The translations under genes and the position numbers were made by a program. From Bacillota bacterium (GTDB lineage Bacteria > Bacillota > DTU030 > DUMP01): 43,002 nucleotides of DNA. The stretch is taken from positions 1-43,002 of the forward strand of contig JASKLG010000004.1 of the NCBI GenBank assembly GCA_030153805.1, in the 5' to 3' direction. The notes below the pieces were generated by a model, which saw only the letters and a program-made list of their open reading frames with translations, was not told the origin of the DNA and ran no database searches. Below, piece by piece: positions 1-9,018 of this stretch; the first letter of the stretch is position 1, and each line of letters begins with the position of its first letter.

Positions 1-561
1 GGGGGAGCCATACTCCGGGGCCTGAAGGACCAGGCCTAGATCCGGGCACTCTAGTACCAACGGGCTTTCTACCAACCGGCTAAGAGTGAGAAGGGCTGCT
101 TTTAGCCCTTGGCCGCTGAGTACCACTTCCTGCAGCCAACGGAAAGCTTCGTCTGCCCGCCGAAGTACCCCGGCCTCCGCATTCAATATCTCTTCCATGA
201 GCGGGCTAATAATGTCAATGTAAGTCACATGGCGAGGGATTTCGATGAGAGGAAAACGGGTTTCTTCTGCCACTGCCTTAACCTCGTCCGAGAGGCTGTC
301 TACGTAACGCTTGGTCTTCACCGCTAAAGCGGCGCAGCCCCGGGCCGCTAGGTCGCGGATCAGTTGGACCTGCGCGCGTAGGTCGTCTTTAAGACTGTAC
401 AAGCTGGTGACGATGAAATCTGAGCCTTTGAGCCACTGCACCAAGTCGGGAACTTCCATTACGGTAACGTAGCGGATCTCTCGCTCTAAACCAGCACTTC
501 CGGCTACTAAAGTAGCTTCTTTAAGCCCGCCGATGGTTAGGGCCCGTCGAACAGTTAGCAA
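1..561 (-). CDS. PucR-family transcriptional regulator, N-terminal part (truncated by window edge)
   Basis: A TTG-started frame runs from 561 down to the window edge without a stop, giving 187 codons. The first 60 or so residues match the PucR N-terminal (purine catabolism regulator-like) domain: LTVRRAL near the start, then GLKEATLVAGSAGLEREI, then VTVMEVPDLVQWLKGSDF. The family joins this domain to a C-terminal helix-turn-helix, which would lie outside the window. A Shine-Dalgarno stretch (gaggaaagaggg) sits about 7 nt upstream of the TTG, which decides the start. The gene is divergent from cphB across 148 nt. PucR-type proteins control purine, amino-acid or other nitrogen catabolism, so a link to the cyanophycin genes next door is possible, but that is inference from position only. 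Confidence 0.8.
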   Translation of the reverse strand, partial: MLTVRRALTIGGLKEATLVAGSAGLEREIRYVTVMEVPDLVQWLKGSDFIVTSLYSLKDDLRAQVQLIRDLAARGCAALAVKTKRYVDSLSDEVKAVAEETRFPLIEIPRHVTYIDIISPLMEEILNAEAGVLRRADEAFRWLQEVVLSGQGLKAALLTLSRLVESPLVLECPDLGLVLQAPEYGSP

Positions 562-593
562 GCTCTGTCCCTCTTTCCTCTAACCTCAAAGGA

Positions 594-622
594 AGTATAG
601 CGTAAAGCGGGTGAGGATGGAA
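594..622 (-). promoter_or_regulatory. Candidate sigma-A promoter for the PucR-like gene
   Basis: On the minus strand a TATACT -10 box (594-599) lies 17 bp from a weak TTCCAT -35 box (617-622), about 33 nt upstream of the TTG start. The -10 is good and the -35 matches only half of the consensus, so this is tentative. Confidence 0.3.
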
Positions 623-709
623 GGCCGGTCGTTAACTTTTCTGGCATAAAGCTACATAAATTGGTTCAAACTACTTTTTGTGTCTGAGATGGTTCAGACG
701 GGAGGTACC

Positions 710-1540
710 ATGAGCGAGAAGGTAAAAGGGAATCTGGTGATCGTAGGCGGCGCGGAGGATAAGGAGGGCTCTTGCGTTATCCTGCGCCGCTTTCTCTCTC
801 TGGCCGGAGGAGAAAAGGCCAGGATAGCCGTACTTACTACCGCTACCGAAAAGGCAGAGGAGGTGGGCAGCGAGTATACCCGTCTTTTTTACCGCCTAGG
901 AGCGGCCGAGGTGCGACACCTGGACGTCGCGGACCGGGAAGCGGCCCGGGCCGAGGCGATGGTTGACTCTCTAAGCCGTGCCACCGGCATTTTTCTCACG
1001 GGCGGTGATCAGCTCCGGCTCACCAGTATTCTCGGCGGGACTCCCCTGGCCGGCGCCCTGCATGCGGCCGTCTGCCGGGGGGCAGTCCTGGCCGGAACCA
1101 GTGCCGGCGCCTCGGCCATGAGTGCCACTATGATTGTAGAAGGCCGCGACGAAAGCGCTCCCCGGCGTTCCATCATCGCCATGGCCCCGGGTCTGGGTTT
1201 CCTTAAAGAAGTAGTGGTCGATCAGCACTTCGCCGAACGCGGGCGCATCGGGCGGCTCTTGGCGGCCATCGCCGAAAATCCATATATACTAGGCCTTGGT
1301 CTGGATGAGGATACGGCCATCGTCTGCGAGCCGGGCGGAAGTTTTACCGTAATCGGGTCCGGGGCGTGCACGGTTGTGGACGGCGTAGGCATCCGGATGA
1401 GCAATATCTCCGAAAGCGCACCAGGCGAACCGCTCGTTCTCACCTACGTTACTCTGCACATTCTTCCGGCCGGTTACACCTATGATCTCAAACGCCGCCG
1501 GCCGGGAGTAGCTCCGTTTGAGGAAGACGAGGTTACGTGA
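710..1540 (+). CDS. cphB: Cyanophycinase
   Basis: This 276-residue protein belongs to peptidase family S51. Cyanophycinase is an exopeptidase-like serine hydrolase that releases beta-Asp-Arg dipeptides from cyanophycin in the cytoplasm. Visible motifs are IVGGAEDKEG near residues 11-20, TGGDQ at 97-101, the nucleophile elbow GTSAG with Ser131, DQHF at 171-174 and GLGLDED near 195-201. The length fits the family (about 270-290). ATG 710 is chosen over the in-frame GTG at 680 because a GGGAGG site lies just before it and the family starts close to the GGAEDK strand. A 6-bp hairpin (GTCTGA/TCAGAC, 682-699) sits immediately upstream of the ribosome site. cphA follows after 49 nt in the same direction, so the two are probably one operon. 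Confidence 0.93.
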   Translation: MSEKVKGNLVIVGGAEDKEGSCVILRRFLSLAGGEKARIAVLTTATEKAEEVGSEYTRLFYRLGAAEVRHLDVADREAARAEAMVDSLSRATGIFLTGGDQLRLTSILGGTPLAGALHAAVCRGAVLAGTSAGASAMSATMIVEGRDESAPRRSIIAMAPGLGFLKEVVVDQHFAERGRIGRLLAAIAENPYILGLGLDEDTAIVCEPGGSFTVIGSGACTVVDGVGIRMSNISESAPGEPLVLTYVTLHILPAGYTYDLKRRRPGVAPFEEDEVT

Positions 1541-1589
1541 CGGGAAGAAATCTGCGTGAGGCCGAGAACTAAAATCCCGGGAGGAAAAC

Positions 1590-4232
1590 GTGAAAGGCAT
1601 GCGTATCTGCCAGCTTACCGTGTACACCGGCAAGAATGTTTACAGCCACCATCCGGTTATTAAGGTGATTGTCGATCTGGAAGAATACGCGGACAAAACC
1701 ACGGCCGAAATTCCCCTTTTCACCGACCGCCTTCTTTCGCTTCTCCCTTCCCTGCGCGACCACCATTGCTCGCGTGGCTACCCGGGAGGGTTCGTGGAGC
1801 GGTTGCACGAAGGAACCTATCTTGGGCATGTGGTGGAGCATGTGCTCTTGGAGCTTCAGACGTTGGCCGGGCTACCCGCCATCTATGGCAAGACGCGCGC
1901 CACGGGGAAACCGGGCATATATGAGATCATTGCCGAATACCGGGCGGCCGAAGCCGCCCGTGAAGCCGCCTACTCGGCCGTGGACTTGGTGAACTCTCTT
2001 CTTTCGGGCGGTGATCCACCGCGTGTGGAGGCTATAATTGCCCGGCTTCAGGAGCTTGCAGCCCGCTATGAATTGGGACCAAGCACGGCCGCTCTTGTAC
2101 GGGCGGCCCGGGAGCGGGGCCTTCCCGTACTGAGGTTGGATGATCGCAGTTTGGTTCAGATCGGCTACGGAGCACGGCAAAGGCGCATCGAGGCCGCTTT
2201 GACCTCCCTTACTTCCTGCTTGGCGGTGGACATTGCCGGGGATAAGTCACGCACCAAAGCCATTCTTTCTGCGGCCGGGATTGATGTTCCGCAAGGCTTA
2301 GTGGTCCGCTCAGAAGAAGAAGCCGTTTCTGCGCTTCGTGAACTGGGGGCTCCGGTAGTGGTCAAACCGGAGTGCGGCAATCAGGGCAAAGGGGTTTCCC
2401 TTAATCTTCAAAGCATAGCCGAGGTGCGGGCGGCCTACACTCTGGCGCGGAGCTGGGGACGGCGGGTGCTGGTGGAGAAATACATCGCCGGACGGCATCT
2501 ACGGGCTTTGGTGGTCAACGGGCGCGCAGTTGCGGTGGCCGAACGGCTTCCCGCTCACGTGGTGGGCGACGGGCGCCATAACTTGCGGGAGCTTGTGGAC
2601 ATTACCAACGCCGACCCGCGGCGCGGCGTGGGACACGAGAAGGTGCTCACCAAAATCAGCATCGACCCGGTGGTACTCATGGTTTTGGCCCGGCAGGGAT
2701 TGGACCTGGATTACGTGCCGGCGCCGGGAGAGATTGTGTATCTTCGAGATAATGCCAACCTCAGCACGGGCGGCACGGCGCGCGACCTAACGAACCGGGT
2801 AGCGCCCCACGTGAAAAGCATGGCGGAGCGCGCCGCCCGGGCTGTAGGCCTGGACGTTGCCGGGGTCGACCTGGTGGTTCCAGAACCTGAAGACCCTAGG
2901 AGCCCGGTTACGGTGATCGAAGTTAATGCCGCACCGGGCCTGAGGATGCACCTTGCTCCCAGCGAGGGCAGTCCGCAACCGGTTGCGGAAAAGATCATTT
3001 CCTACCTCTTTCCCTCGGGAGAGACCGGCCGGATTCCCATAGTTTCGGTGACCGGCACCAACGGCAAGACTACAACCGTACGCCTTATCGCCCACATGCT
3101 CTCCCTTACCGGTCGCAGAGTCGGACTGAGCTCAACCGACGGGGTGTTTATCGGCGGAGAATGCGTGTGGAAGGGGGACAATGCCGGCTACCGGGGAGCG
3201 CGCCTCATCCTGGAAGACCCCACCGTGGAAGCGGCAGTGCTGGAGACCGCCCGTGGCGGCCTCATTCGCGATGGCCTAGCTTATGACCTGGCCGATGTGG
3301 GTGTTATCACCAATATCAGCGAAGATCACCTGGGTCAGTACGGTATCGAAACCCTTGAAGACCTCGCCCATGTTAAGGCGTTGGTGGCGGAGGCCGTCCA
3401 CGACCACGGCGCGGCCGTGCTCAATGCCGACGATCTCCTGGTTGCCGGCCTCGCCGGGCGGGTGCGGTGCGAAGTTATCTTCTTCGGGCAGAGCGGCGAA
3501 AACGCCTTGATCCGGCACCACCTGACCAACGGCGGCCGGGCGGTATTCGTCCACGAAGGCAAAGTAGTTCTTGCCCGGGAAAAAGAAATCAAGCCTCTAT
3601 GCTCTGCACGGCGCATTCCCCTTACCCTGCGCGGGGCCGCCCGGCACAACCTGGCCAACGCGCTCGCGGCGACGGCCGCCGCCTGGGGGCTAGGCCTTCC
3701 GCCCAAAATCATTCGCCAGGGGCTTCTTACCTTCTATCCCAACCTCACCAGCAACCCGGGTCGCGTAAACCTGGTGGATGTGGCAGGAGTGCGTCTGCTC
3801 ATCGATTATGGCCATAACGTGGCCAGTTACCGCAGTACTCTGGAACTGGCACGAAACCTTACGAACCGCCGGCTCCTCGGAGTTATCGGTGTACCCGGAG
3901 ACAGGCCGGATGAACTGGTACGCCGGGTGGGGCGAACGGCGGCGGAGGGTTTCGACCTTCTTTTTATTAAGGAAGATGAGGACCGTCGCGGGCGTCAGGC
4001 TGGCGAAATCGCCGAACTTCTCCTGGCCGGCGCCCGGGAAGCAGGTTTTCCCAGTGAGCGCGCCCGAATCATCCTGAAAGAAGAAGAAGCCCTTCTGGCC
4101 GCTCTGGCCGAATGCCGCCGCGGCGACTTGGTGGTGATCTTTTACGAGAAGCTCGACCGTGTGCTCAAGGTAGTAAACGCCCTGCGGGCGGCCGCCATGC
4201 CTGCACCCCTGACCAATACCGGAGCCCGCTAG
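1590..4232 (+). CDS. cphA: Cyanophycin synthetase
   Basis: This 880-residue enzyme builds cyanophycin (multi-L-arginyl-poly-L-aspartate) from Asp and Arg using ATP, without a ribosome. Three parts are seen in order: an N-terminal domain (about 1-160), an ATP-grasp module (about 215-475, with VVKPECGNQGKG near 254-265) that adds Asp to the backbone, and a Mur-ligase-like module with P-loop GTNGKTTT near 488 that adds Arg to the side chain. The Mur-ligase C-terminal domain runs from about 720. The length agrees with known CphA proteins (about 870-900). The start is GTG 1590 with GGGAGG about 5 nt upstream; an in-frame ATG lies 9 nt further on. Together with cphB this gives both synthesis and breakdown of the polymer. 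In a spore former it may be a nitrogen reserve of the mother cell or spore, which is inference. Confidence 0.95.
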   Translation: MKGMRICQLTVYTGKNVYSHHPVIKVIVDLEEYADKTTAEIPLFTDRLLSLLPSLRDHHCSRGYPGGFVERLHEGTYLGHVVEHVLLELQTLAGLPAIYGKTRATGKPGIYEIIAEYRAAEAAREAAYSAVDLVNSLLSGGDPPRVEAIIARLQELAARYELGPSTAALVRAARERGLPVLRLDDRSLVQIGYGARQRRIEAALTSLTSCLAVDIAGDKSRTKAILSAAGIDVPQGLVVRSEEEAVSALRELGAPVVVKPECGNQGKGVSLNLQSIAEVRAAYTLARSWGRRVLVEKYIAGRHLRALVVNGRAVAVAERLPAHVVGDGRHNLRELVDITNADPRRGVGHEKVLTKISIDPVVLMVLARQGLDLDYVPAPGEIVYLRDNANLSTGGTARDLTNRVAPHVKSMAERAARAVGLDVAGVDLVVPEPEDPRSPVTVIEVNAAPGLRMHLAPSEGSPQPVAEKIISYLFPSGETGRIPIVSVTGTNGKTTTVRLIAHMLSLTGRRVGLSSTDGVFIGGECVWKGDNAGYRGARLILEDPTVEAAVLETARGGLIRDGLAYDLADVGVITNISEDHLGQYGIETLEDLAHVKALVAEAVHDHGAAVLNADDLLVAGLAGRVRCEVIFFGQSGENALIRHHLTNGGRAVFVHEGKVVLAREKEIKPLCSARRIPLTLRGAARHNLANALAATAAAWGLGLPPKIIRQGLLTFYPNLTSNPGRVNLVDVAGVRLLIDYGHNVASYRSTLELARNLTNRRLLGVIGVPGDRPDELVRRVGRTAAEGFDLLFIKEDEDRRGRQAGEIAELLLAGAREAGFPSERARIILKEEEALLAALAECRRGDLVVIFYEKLDRVLKVVNALRAAAMPAPLTNTGAR

Positions 4233-4329
4233 ATACGGCTTCACCGGCGGGAGCCGCAAACTTAGAACAAAAAAAGAGGAGTTCTTAAGAGAAAACGCGT
4301 AATATATGAGCGAGGGAGGGGGGAAATGT

Positions 4330-5223
4330 ATGGATTTTTTCCCCGCCTGGGCCAAGGTTAACTTGGGCCTGGAGGTACGGGAAAAGCGCCCTGACGGGTA
4401 CCACAACGTACGCATGGTCAACCAGACTGTATCCCTGGCCGATCGGATTACGATTGCGCTCAGGCCCAAGAGAGAGGGCATTACCCTTAGAATAACCGGT
4501 GCCGAGCTTCCGGCAGGGGAGCAAAACTTGGCCTACCGGGCGGCCGAGCTTCTTCAGAAAAGGTGTGGCGTTCGCTCGGGAGTCCAGATTGAGCTTAGAA
4601 AACACATTCCTGTGGCTGCAGGTCTCGCCGGCGGTAGTGCCGATGCGGCGGCGGTGCTTTACGGGCTCAACCGTCTCTGGGGTCTAAACCTGAAGGCGGC
4701 AGAGCTAATGGCTTTGGCACTGGAACTGGGGAGCGACGTGCCCTTCGCCCTTCTCGGAGGTACTGCCTTAGCCGAAGGGCGGGGCGAGGTGCTGACGCCA
4801 CTCACACCCCTTCTGCCCTGCTGGTTTGTCCTGGTCCACCCGCGCATAGAGGTTTCCACCGCTTGGGCGTATGCCGAACTGGACCGGTGTCCACCGTCTG
4901 CCCGGCCCGACATCCCCGGCCTTTTGGCCGCGCTGGCAGCGGGGGACCTAAAAGGTGTGGCCGCGCACCTGGGTAACAGCTTTCAGGCGGTAATAGAAGA
5001 GCGGTACCCATGTGTTGCGGAAGCAAAAAGGGCTCTTCTGGCCGAAGGCGCTCTGGGTGCCTGCCTTACGGGAAGCGGGCCGACTGTGTTCGGCCTCTTT
5101 TCGGAGAAAATAGGCGCGGAAAAGGCGGCCGCCGCTTTAAAGGGTGAGATGGACACTTTCGTCGTCCGGCCGGTGGCGGAAGGAGCCGGGGTGCTTCCTC
5201 TTGAGGCGGTGATGGAAGAGTGA
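4330..5223 (+). CDS. ispE: 4-diphosphocytidyl-2-C-methyl-D-erythritol kinase
   Basis: IspE phosphorylates CDP-methylerythritol in the MEP pathway to isoprenoid precursors. The protein is a GHMP kinase of 297 residues, the usual size. It opens with FPAWAKVNLGLEV and carries the GHMP ATP motif PVAAGLAGGSADAAAVL. The C-terminal GACLTGSGPTVFGLF is the third GHMP motif. ATG 4330 is preferred over the upstream in-frame ATG 4306, because the purine-rich GGGAGGGGGGAA lies 6 nt before 4330 and the family begins near the AKVNL strand. The stop overlaps the next gene's start as GTGA (5220-5223), so gntR is probably translationally coupled to it. Confidence 0.95.
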   Translation: MDFFPAWAKVNLGLEVREKRPDGYHNVRMVNQTVSLADRITIALRPKREGITLRITGAELPAGEQNLAYRAAELLQKRCGVRSGVQIELRKHIPVAAGLAGGSADAAAVLYGLNRLWGLNLKAAELMALALELGSDVPFALLGGTALAEGRGEVLTPLTPLLPCWFVLVHPRIEVSTAWAYAELDRCPPSARPDIPGLLAALAAGDLKGVAAHLGNSFQAVIEERYPCVAEAKRALLAEGALGACLTGSGPTVFGLFSEKIGAEKAAAALKGEMDTFVVRPVAEGAGVLPLEAVMEE

Positions 5224-5987
5224 GAAGACCCCTCAACCTCGAAGCGGCGCGCTGTCAACCTCTCTGGGAGGCCGTTTACTTAGCGTTAAGGAGTGCCATA
5301 GTCCGCGGAGACCTTCCTCCGGGGCAGCGGCTGGCAGAGCAACAACTGGCCGAGGAATTGGGTGCGAGCCGCACACCGGTGCGGGAAGCGCTTCGCCGCC
5401 TGGCCCTGGAGGGCTTTGTAGTGCTGGTGCCGCGCCGTGGGGCTTACGTGGCCGAACTTTCTTTTAAGGACATGAACGACGTCTTTGAGCTGCGTACGGC
5501 CTTGGAAGGGCTGGCAGCGGCACTGGCGGCAGAACGCATCACGGAAGAGGAAATTACGGCCTTGGAGCAGGCTGTAGCCGATTTGGCCGAAGCGGTCGAC
5601 GAAGGCGTCACCCAACGCGTGGTGGGGATCGATACCAATTTTCATGCCCTGATCTATACGGCCAGCCGGAACCGGCGGCTCATACAGATTGTGGCCAACT
5701 TATCAGATCAAATCCAAAGTTTCAGGATGCGCTCACTGGCGGCACCGGGCCGGCTTAAGGATACGCTAAACGAACACCGGCGGTTGGTTGCCGCCATCGC
5801 CAGGCGCGATGCCGCTCTGGCACGCAAGGCGGCGGAAGAGCACATTCAGCGGGCGGAAGTGAGTTTGCTTAAGGCGCGCCAGGAGGCAGAAGCCGAGGGG
5901 AGGAGTGAGATACGTGGTGGATGCGGTGGTTCTGGCGGGAGCGGCCAACACGAAAAGGCTCCGGGAAGTGAGCCGGGAACCGTATGA
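5220..5987 (+). CDS. GntR family (FadR/FCD-type) transcriptional regulator
   Basis: This is a 255-residue cytoplasmic DNA-binding protein. Residues about 12-75 form the winged helix of the GntR family (LRSAIVRGDLPPGQRL, then EQQLAEELGASRTPVREALRRL). The FCD ligand-binding domain follows at about 85-220, with the typical metal/ligand histidines (FHALIYTASRN and NEHRRLVAAI). The GTG start overlaps the ispE stop. The C-terminal tail is odd: after KARQEAEAEG it becomes a Gly/Ser-rich stretch that overlaps the next gene by 83 nt. One extra G in the G4 run at 5897-5900 would end the protein at TGA 5906-5908 and recreate a GTGA coupling, so the tail may come from an indel or a sequencing error. The ligand is not known; FCD members usually bind carboxylates. 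Confidence 0.85.
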   Translation: MRRPLNLEAARCQPLWEAVYLALRSAIVRGDLPPGQRLAEQQLAEELGASRTPVREALRRLALEGFVVLVPRRGAYVAELSFKDMNDVFELRTALEGLAAALAAERITEEEITALEQAVADLAEAVDEGVTQRVVGIDTNFHALIYTASRNRRLIQIVANLSDQIQSFRMRSLAAPGRLKDTLNEHRRLVAAIARRDAALARKAAEEHIQRAEVSLLKARQEAEAEGRSEIRGGCGGSGGSGQHEKAPGSEPGTV

Positions 5988-6672
5988 AGCCTTAATCCCG
6001 GTTAGAGACCGGCGAATGGTGGACTTCGTCGTGCAGGCTCTGGAAGAAAGCCCTTCCGTTGCCCGGGTGGTCGTCGTGGGCCCGGTACCGGAGCTGGAAT
6101 ATCTAAAACAGGGTAAAGTGAACGCCGTTCTTGCCTGCGCCGATTCCGCAATGGAAAACCTGCGGCGGGGCCTCGATTGGCTTAAACCCCAGGATTTCGT
6201 CCTGGTTGCAACTTCAGACATACCGCTTCTTACCGCCGCTGCTGTAGAAGATTTTCTTCAGCGCGCAAGGGAGACCGAGGCCGATTTCTACTACTCAATT
6301 GTGGAAAAAAGCGTGGGTGAAGCGCGTTACCCGGGCGTTAAACGCACATACGTACGCCTGAAAGACGGCACCTTTACCGGCGGCAATCTCTTTCTTTTCC
6401 ATCCGCGCATACTTGACCGGGCCTGGGACCTGGCGGAAAATATGGTGCGCCTGCGCAAGGAACCGCTTAAGATGTGCAGTCTCTTCGGTTGGGGATTGGT
6501 ACTCCGCCTCCTCATGGGTAAGCTGACGATTGCCGATGTGGAGCGGCGTTTCGCCGAAATCGTCGGTGCCCGGGGCAAGGCAATTGTTTCGCCATACCCG
6601 GAAGTGGGAATTGATGTAGATAAACCCGCCGACTATGAGCTCGTGCTCAGGTCCATAGGATTGGGGGGATAA
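5905..6672 (+). CDS. MobA-like nucleotidyltransferase family protein
   Basis: This 255-residue protein has the fold signature of small NTP transferases. It begins with DAVVLAGAANTKRL (a variant of the LAGGxGxR nucleotide-binding loop) and continues with the ATSDIPLLTAAAVEDFL block, equivalent to the metal-binding aspartate region. GGNLFLFHPRILDRA and a C-terminal SPYPEVGIDVDKPADYELV also match the family, whose members often end with such a DIDTPEDL-like motif. The exact substrate is unknown; MobA, IspD and sugar-phosphate transferases share the fold. GTG 5905 is used because it forms a GTGA pair with a TGA in another frame; GTG 5914 is an alternative with good spacing to the AGGAG. It sits between ispE-gntR and purR in one tight run. 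Confidence 0.75.
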   Translation: MRYVVDAVVLAGAANTKRLREVSREPYEALIPVRDRRMVDFVVQALEESPSVARVVVVGPVPELEYLKQGKVNAVLACADSAMENLRRGLDWLKPQDFVLVATSDIPLLTAAAVEDFLQRARETEADFYYSIVEKSVGEARYPGVKRTYVRLKDGTFTGGNLFLFHPRILDRAWDLAENMVRLRKEPLKMCSLFGWGLVLRLLMGKLTIADVERRFAEIVGARGKAIVSPYPEVGIDVDKPADYELVLRSIGLGG

Positions 6673-6676
6673 AGAA

Positions 6677-7501
6677 ATGGAGCGGCGACGCCGGGTAGAA
6701 CGGCTGGTGGCCTTAACCCGCTATCTGGTGGAACATCCCTGCCAGTTGGTTTCCCTAAGTTCCTTCGGCGAGGAACTCGGGGCGGCCAAATCCAGCCTGA
6801 GCGAAGACATATCCCTCATAAAACGCATGCTGGATAAAGAAGAAGAGGGTTGGATTGAAACTGTAGCCGGCGCGGCCGGCGGTGTGCGTTACCTTCCGGA
6901 ACTTAAAGGGCAGGCGGCCCGTGCTTTTGTTGAGTCGCTGGCCGAGGAACTTTCGCGCCCGGTCCGATTTCTCCCCGGTGGGTTCATTTACCTTACCGAT
7001 ATCATCTTCACCCCGGCCATCATGGAAGGCGTGGGGAAAATCTTTGCCGGCCGTTTTCGGCCCCTGGGGCCGGAATGGGTGGTGACGGTAGAGACGAAGG
7101 GTATCCCGGTGGCCCTCTTTACCGCCCGTGCTCTGGGCGTGCCGGCAGTGATCATCCGCCACGAGAGCCGGGTTACCGAAGGGCCGGCGGTCAGCATAAA
7201 TTACGTTTCCGGTTCTACCCGCCGCATTCAGACCATGTCGTTGCCGCGGCGTGCGCTTCCGGGTGGCGCCAAAGTAGTAGTGGTGGACGACTTTATGCGG
7301 GCAGGCGGGACGGCGCGGGGTATGCACGAGCTAATGGCGGAATTTGGGGCGACGGTGCTGGGTACCGGCGTACTCGTAGCCACTCGTGAGCCGGAAAAGA
7401 AACTAGTTCCGGACTACTTTTCGCTTTTGGTGCTCGAGGAGGTCAGGGAACAGGGACCAGAACTTAAAGTACGGCCGGCAATCTGGCTGGGAGGCGAATA
7501 G
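6677..7501 (+). CDS. purR: Pur operon repressor PurR (PRPP-binding type)
   Basis: This is the Bacillus-type PurR of 274 residues, unrelated to the LacI-type PurR of enteric bacteria. An N-terminal winged helix (about 1-75: RRRRVERLVALTRYLVEHP, then KSSLSEDISLIKRML) is joined to a phosphoribosyltransferase-like domain. That domain carries the PRPP loop VVVVDDFMRAGGTARG near residues 196-211. In the family PRPP binding relieves repression of purine genes; the protein is not an active transferase. It begins 4 nt after the previous gene and ends 1 nt before ychF, so it is part of a dense operon. The order purR-(ychF)-ridA-spoVG-glmU matches Bacillus purR-yabJ-spoVG-glmU, with ychF inserted. Confidence 0.93.
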   Translation: MERRRRVERLVALTRYLVEHPCQLVSLSSFGEELGAAKSSLSEDISLIKRMLDKEEEGWIETVAGAAGGVRYLPELKGQAARAFVESLAEELSRPVRFLPGGFIYLTDIIFTPAIMEGVGKIFAGRFRPLGPEWVVTVETKGIPVALFTARALGVPAVIIRHESRVTEGPAVSINYVSGSTRRIQTMSLPRRALPGGAKVVVVDDFMRAGGTARGMHELMAEFGATVLGTGVLVATREPEKKLVPDYFSLLVLEEVREQGPELKVRPAIWLGGE

Positions 7502-7502
7502 G

Positions 7503-8585
7503 ATGCGCGTGGGTATTGTCGGGCTGCCCAACGTGGGCAAATCGACCCTTTTCAACGCCCTTACGCGCTCGGCGGTGCCGGCCGAGAACTATCCTTTCTG
7601 TACTATCGAACCCAACGTAGGGCGGGTGGCCGTGCCGGATGACCGGCTTGAGGCGCTGGCCGAGCTGATAAAGCCCGACAAGGTGGTACCGGCGGCCGTC
7701 GAGTTTGTCGATATCGCCGGTCTGGTAAGAGGTGCCAGCAAAGGCGAGGGCTTGGGCAATCAGTTTCTGAGCTACATCCGCGAAGTGGACGCCATCGTTG
7801 AGGTGGTGCGCTGCTTTGAAGATCCGAACGTGGCGCACGTAAGCGGCACACTCGATCCGGTGGCGGACGTGGAAACCATCGAAACGGAACTTATCCTGGC
7901 CGACCTGGAGGTGCTCGGCCGGCGTTTAGCCAAGGTGGAACGGCAGATGAAGAGCGGCGAACGCCGCTTTCAGGAGGAATATGCCCGGCTTAAGGAATTG
8001 GAAAACGTTCTTTCCCAGGGCCATCCGGCCCGGGAGGTGGCTGGCGGAGCTCTGCCGCCAGACTTGAACCTCCTTACGGCCAAGCCCCTGCTCCTCGTAG
8101 CCAATGTGGGCGAGGCAGGGCCTACGGGGAGAGAGGAAGGCTACTGGCAGGCGGTGCAGGCGGCCGCCCAGGCGCGGGGCGCGGAGGTCATCTGGCTTTC
8201 GGCGAAGCTGGAAGAAGAGCTCTGGGAACTTACGCCGGAAGACCGAGATGCCCTACTAAAGGAACTGGGCCTGAACGAGCCGGGGCTTAACCGGGTGGTC
8301 CGGGCCAGTTACCGGTTGCTCAACCTGGTTACGTTTTATACCGCCACCGGCGGTCATGAAGTGCGGGCCTGGGCCGTGCCTCGCGGTACGCCGGCGCCGG
8401 TGGCCGCAGGCAAGATCCACAGCGATATGGAGCGAGGTTTCATTCGGGCCGAAGTGGTGTCCCTTGACGATTTACTTAGGGCCGGCTCTATGGCTGCAGC
8501 CCGTGACCAGGGGCTTGTTCGCCTGGAAGGGCGGGATTACCTGGTCCAGGACGGCGATGTGATTCACTTCCGGTTTAATGTGTAA
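7503..8585 (+). CDS. ychF: Redox/translation-associated GTPase YchF
   Basis: YchF is an Obg-related P-loop NTPase (an ATP-preferring member, OLA1 in eukaryotes) that binds ribosomes and takes part in stress responses. The 360-residue length is typical. Visible parts are the P-loop [11 protein letters not shown] at about 7-17, the Walker B/G3 block [20 protein letters not shown], a central coiled-coil insertion ([22 protein letters not shown]), the variant G4 region LLLVANVGE, and a C-terminal TGS domain (about 275-360) ending with [14 protein letters not shown]. The start is ATG 7503, one base after the purR stop, so translation is probably coupled. In Bacillus ychF lies elsewhere, so its place here is a lineage feature. 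Confidence 0.95.
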   Translation: MRVGIVGLPNVGKSTLFNALTRSAVPAENYPFCTIEPNVGRVAVPDDRLEALAELIKPDKVVPAAVEFVDIAGLVRGASKGEGLGNQFLSYIREVDAIVEVVRCFEDPNVAHVSGTLDPVADVETIETELILADLEVLGRRLAKVERQMKSGERRFQEEYARLKELENVLSQGHPAREVAGGALPPDLNLLTAKPLLLVANVGEAGPTGREEGYWQAVQAAAQARGAEVIWLSAKLEEELWELTPEDRDALLKELGLNEPGLNRVVRASYRLLNLVTFYTATGGHEVRAWAVPRGTPAPVAAGKIHSDMERGFIRAEVVSLDDLLRAGSMAAARDQGLVRLEGRDYLVQDGDVIHFRFNV

Positions 8586-8605
8586 TCCGAAGGAGGTATT
8601 CTTAA

Positions 8606-8995
8606 GTGAAGACTGCTATCGCTACCGACAAAGCTCCGGCGGCCATCGGACCCTACTCGCAGGCAATTCGGGCGGGGAATCTTCTTTTCACGGCCGGGCA
8701 AATCCCCATTGACCCGGCTACGGGGCAGCTTGTGCAGGGGGACATCAAGGCCCAGGCCAGGCAGGTTTTGAAGAACATTGCCGCCATTTTGGAAGTTGCT
8801 GGATCTTCCATGCAGCATGTAGTCAAGACCACCGTATTCCTGAAAAACATGAGCGATTTTGGCGCTATGAACGAAGTTTACGCCGAATTCTTCACCCCGC
8901 CTTACCCGGCGCGTTCTGCCGTGGCGGTGGCGGCGTTACCCAAAGATGTGGCCGTAGAGATCGAAGCGGTGGCTGTAGTGCCGGAGAAAGAGTAA
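8606..8995 (+). CDS. ridA: RidA family enamine/imine deaminase
   Basis: RidA (YabJ in Bacillus) hydrolyses reactive 2-aminoacrylate and related enamines or imines made by PLP enzymes, protecting the cell. The 129-residue length and the motifs are canonical: [15 protein letters not shown] near the start, [13 protein letters not shown], then [10 protein letters not shown] with the substrate-carboxylate arginine R103, and E120 near the C terminus. RidA acts as a cytoplasmic trimer. The start is GTG 8606 with AAGGAGGT about 9 nt upstream. Its position between purR/ychF and spoVG is conserved in Firmicutes. Confidence 0.95.
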   Translation: MKTAIATDKAPAAIGPYSQAIRAGNLLFTAGQIPIDPATGQLVQGDIKAQARQVLKNIAAILEVAGSSMQHVVKTTVFLKNMSDFGAMNEVYAEFFTPPYPARSAVAVAALPKDVAVEIEAVAVVPEKE

Positions 8996-9018
8996 TTTTG
9001 CCCGAAAAGATAGGAGCG

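Noticed and set aside
109-327. Plus-strand frame in the first 600 bases
   Set aside because: The minus strand there carries a PucR N-terminal domain with good family motifs and a ribosome site; the plus frame does not resemble a protein family.
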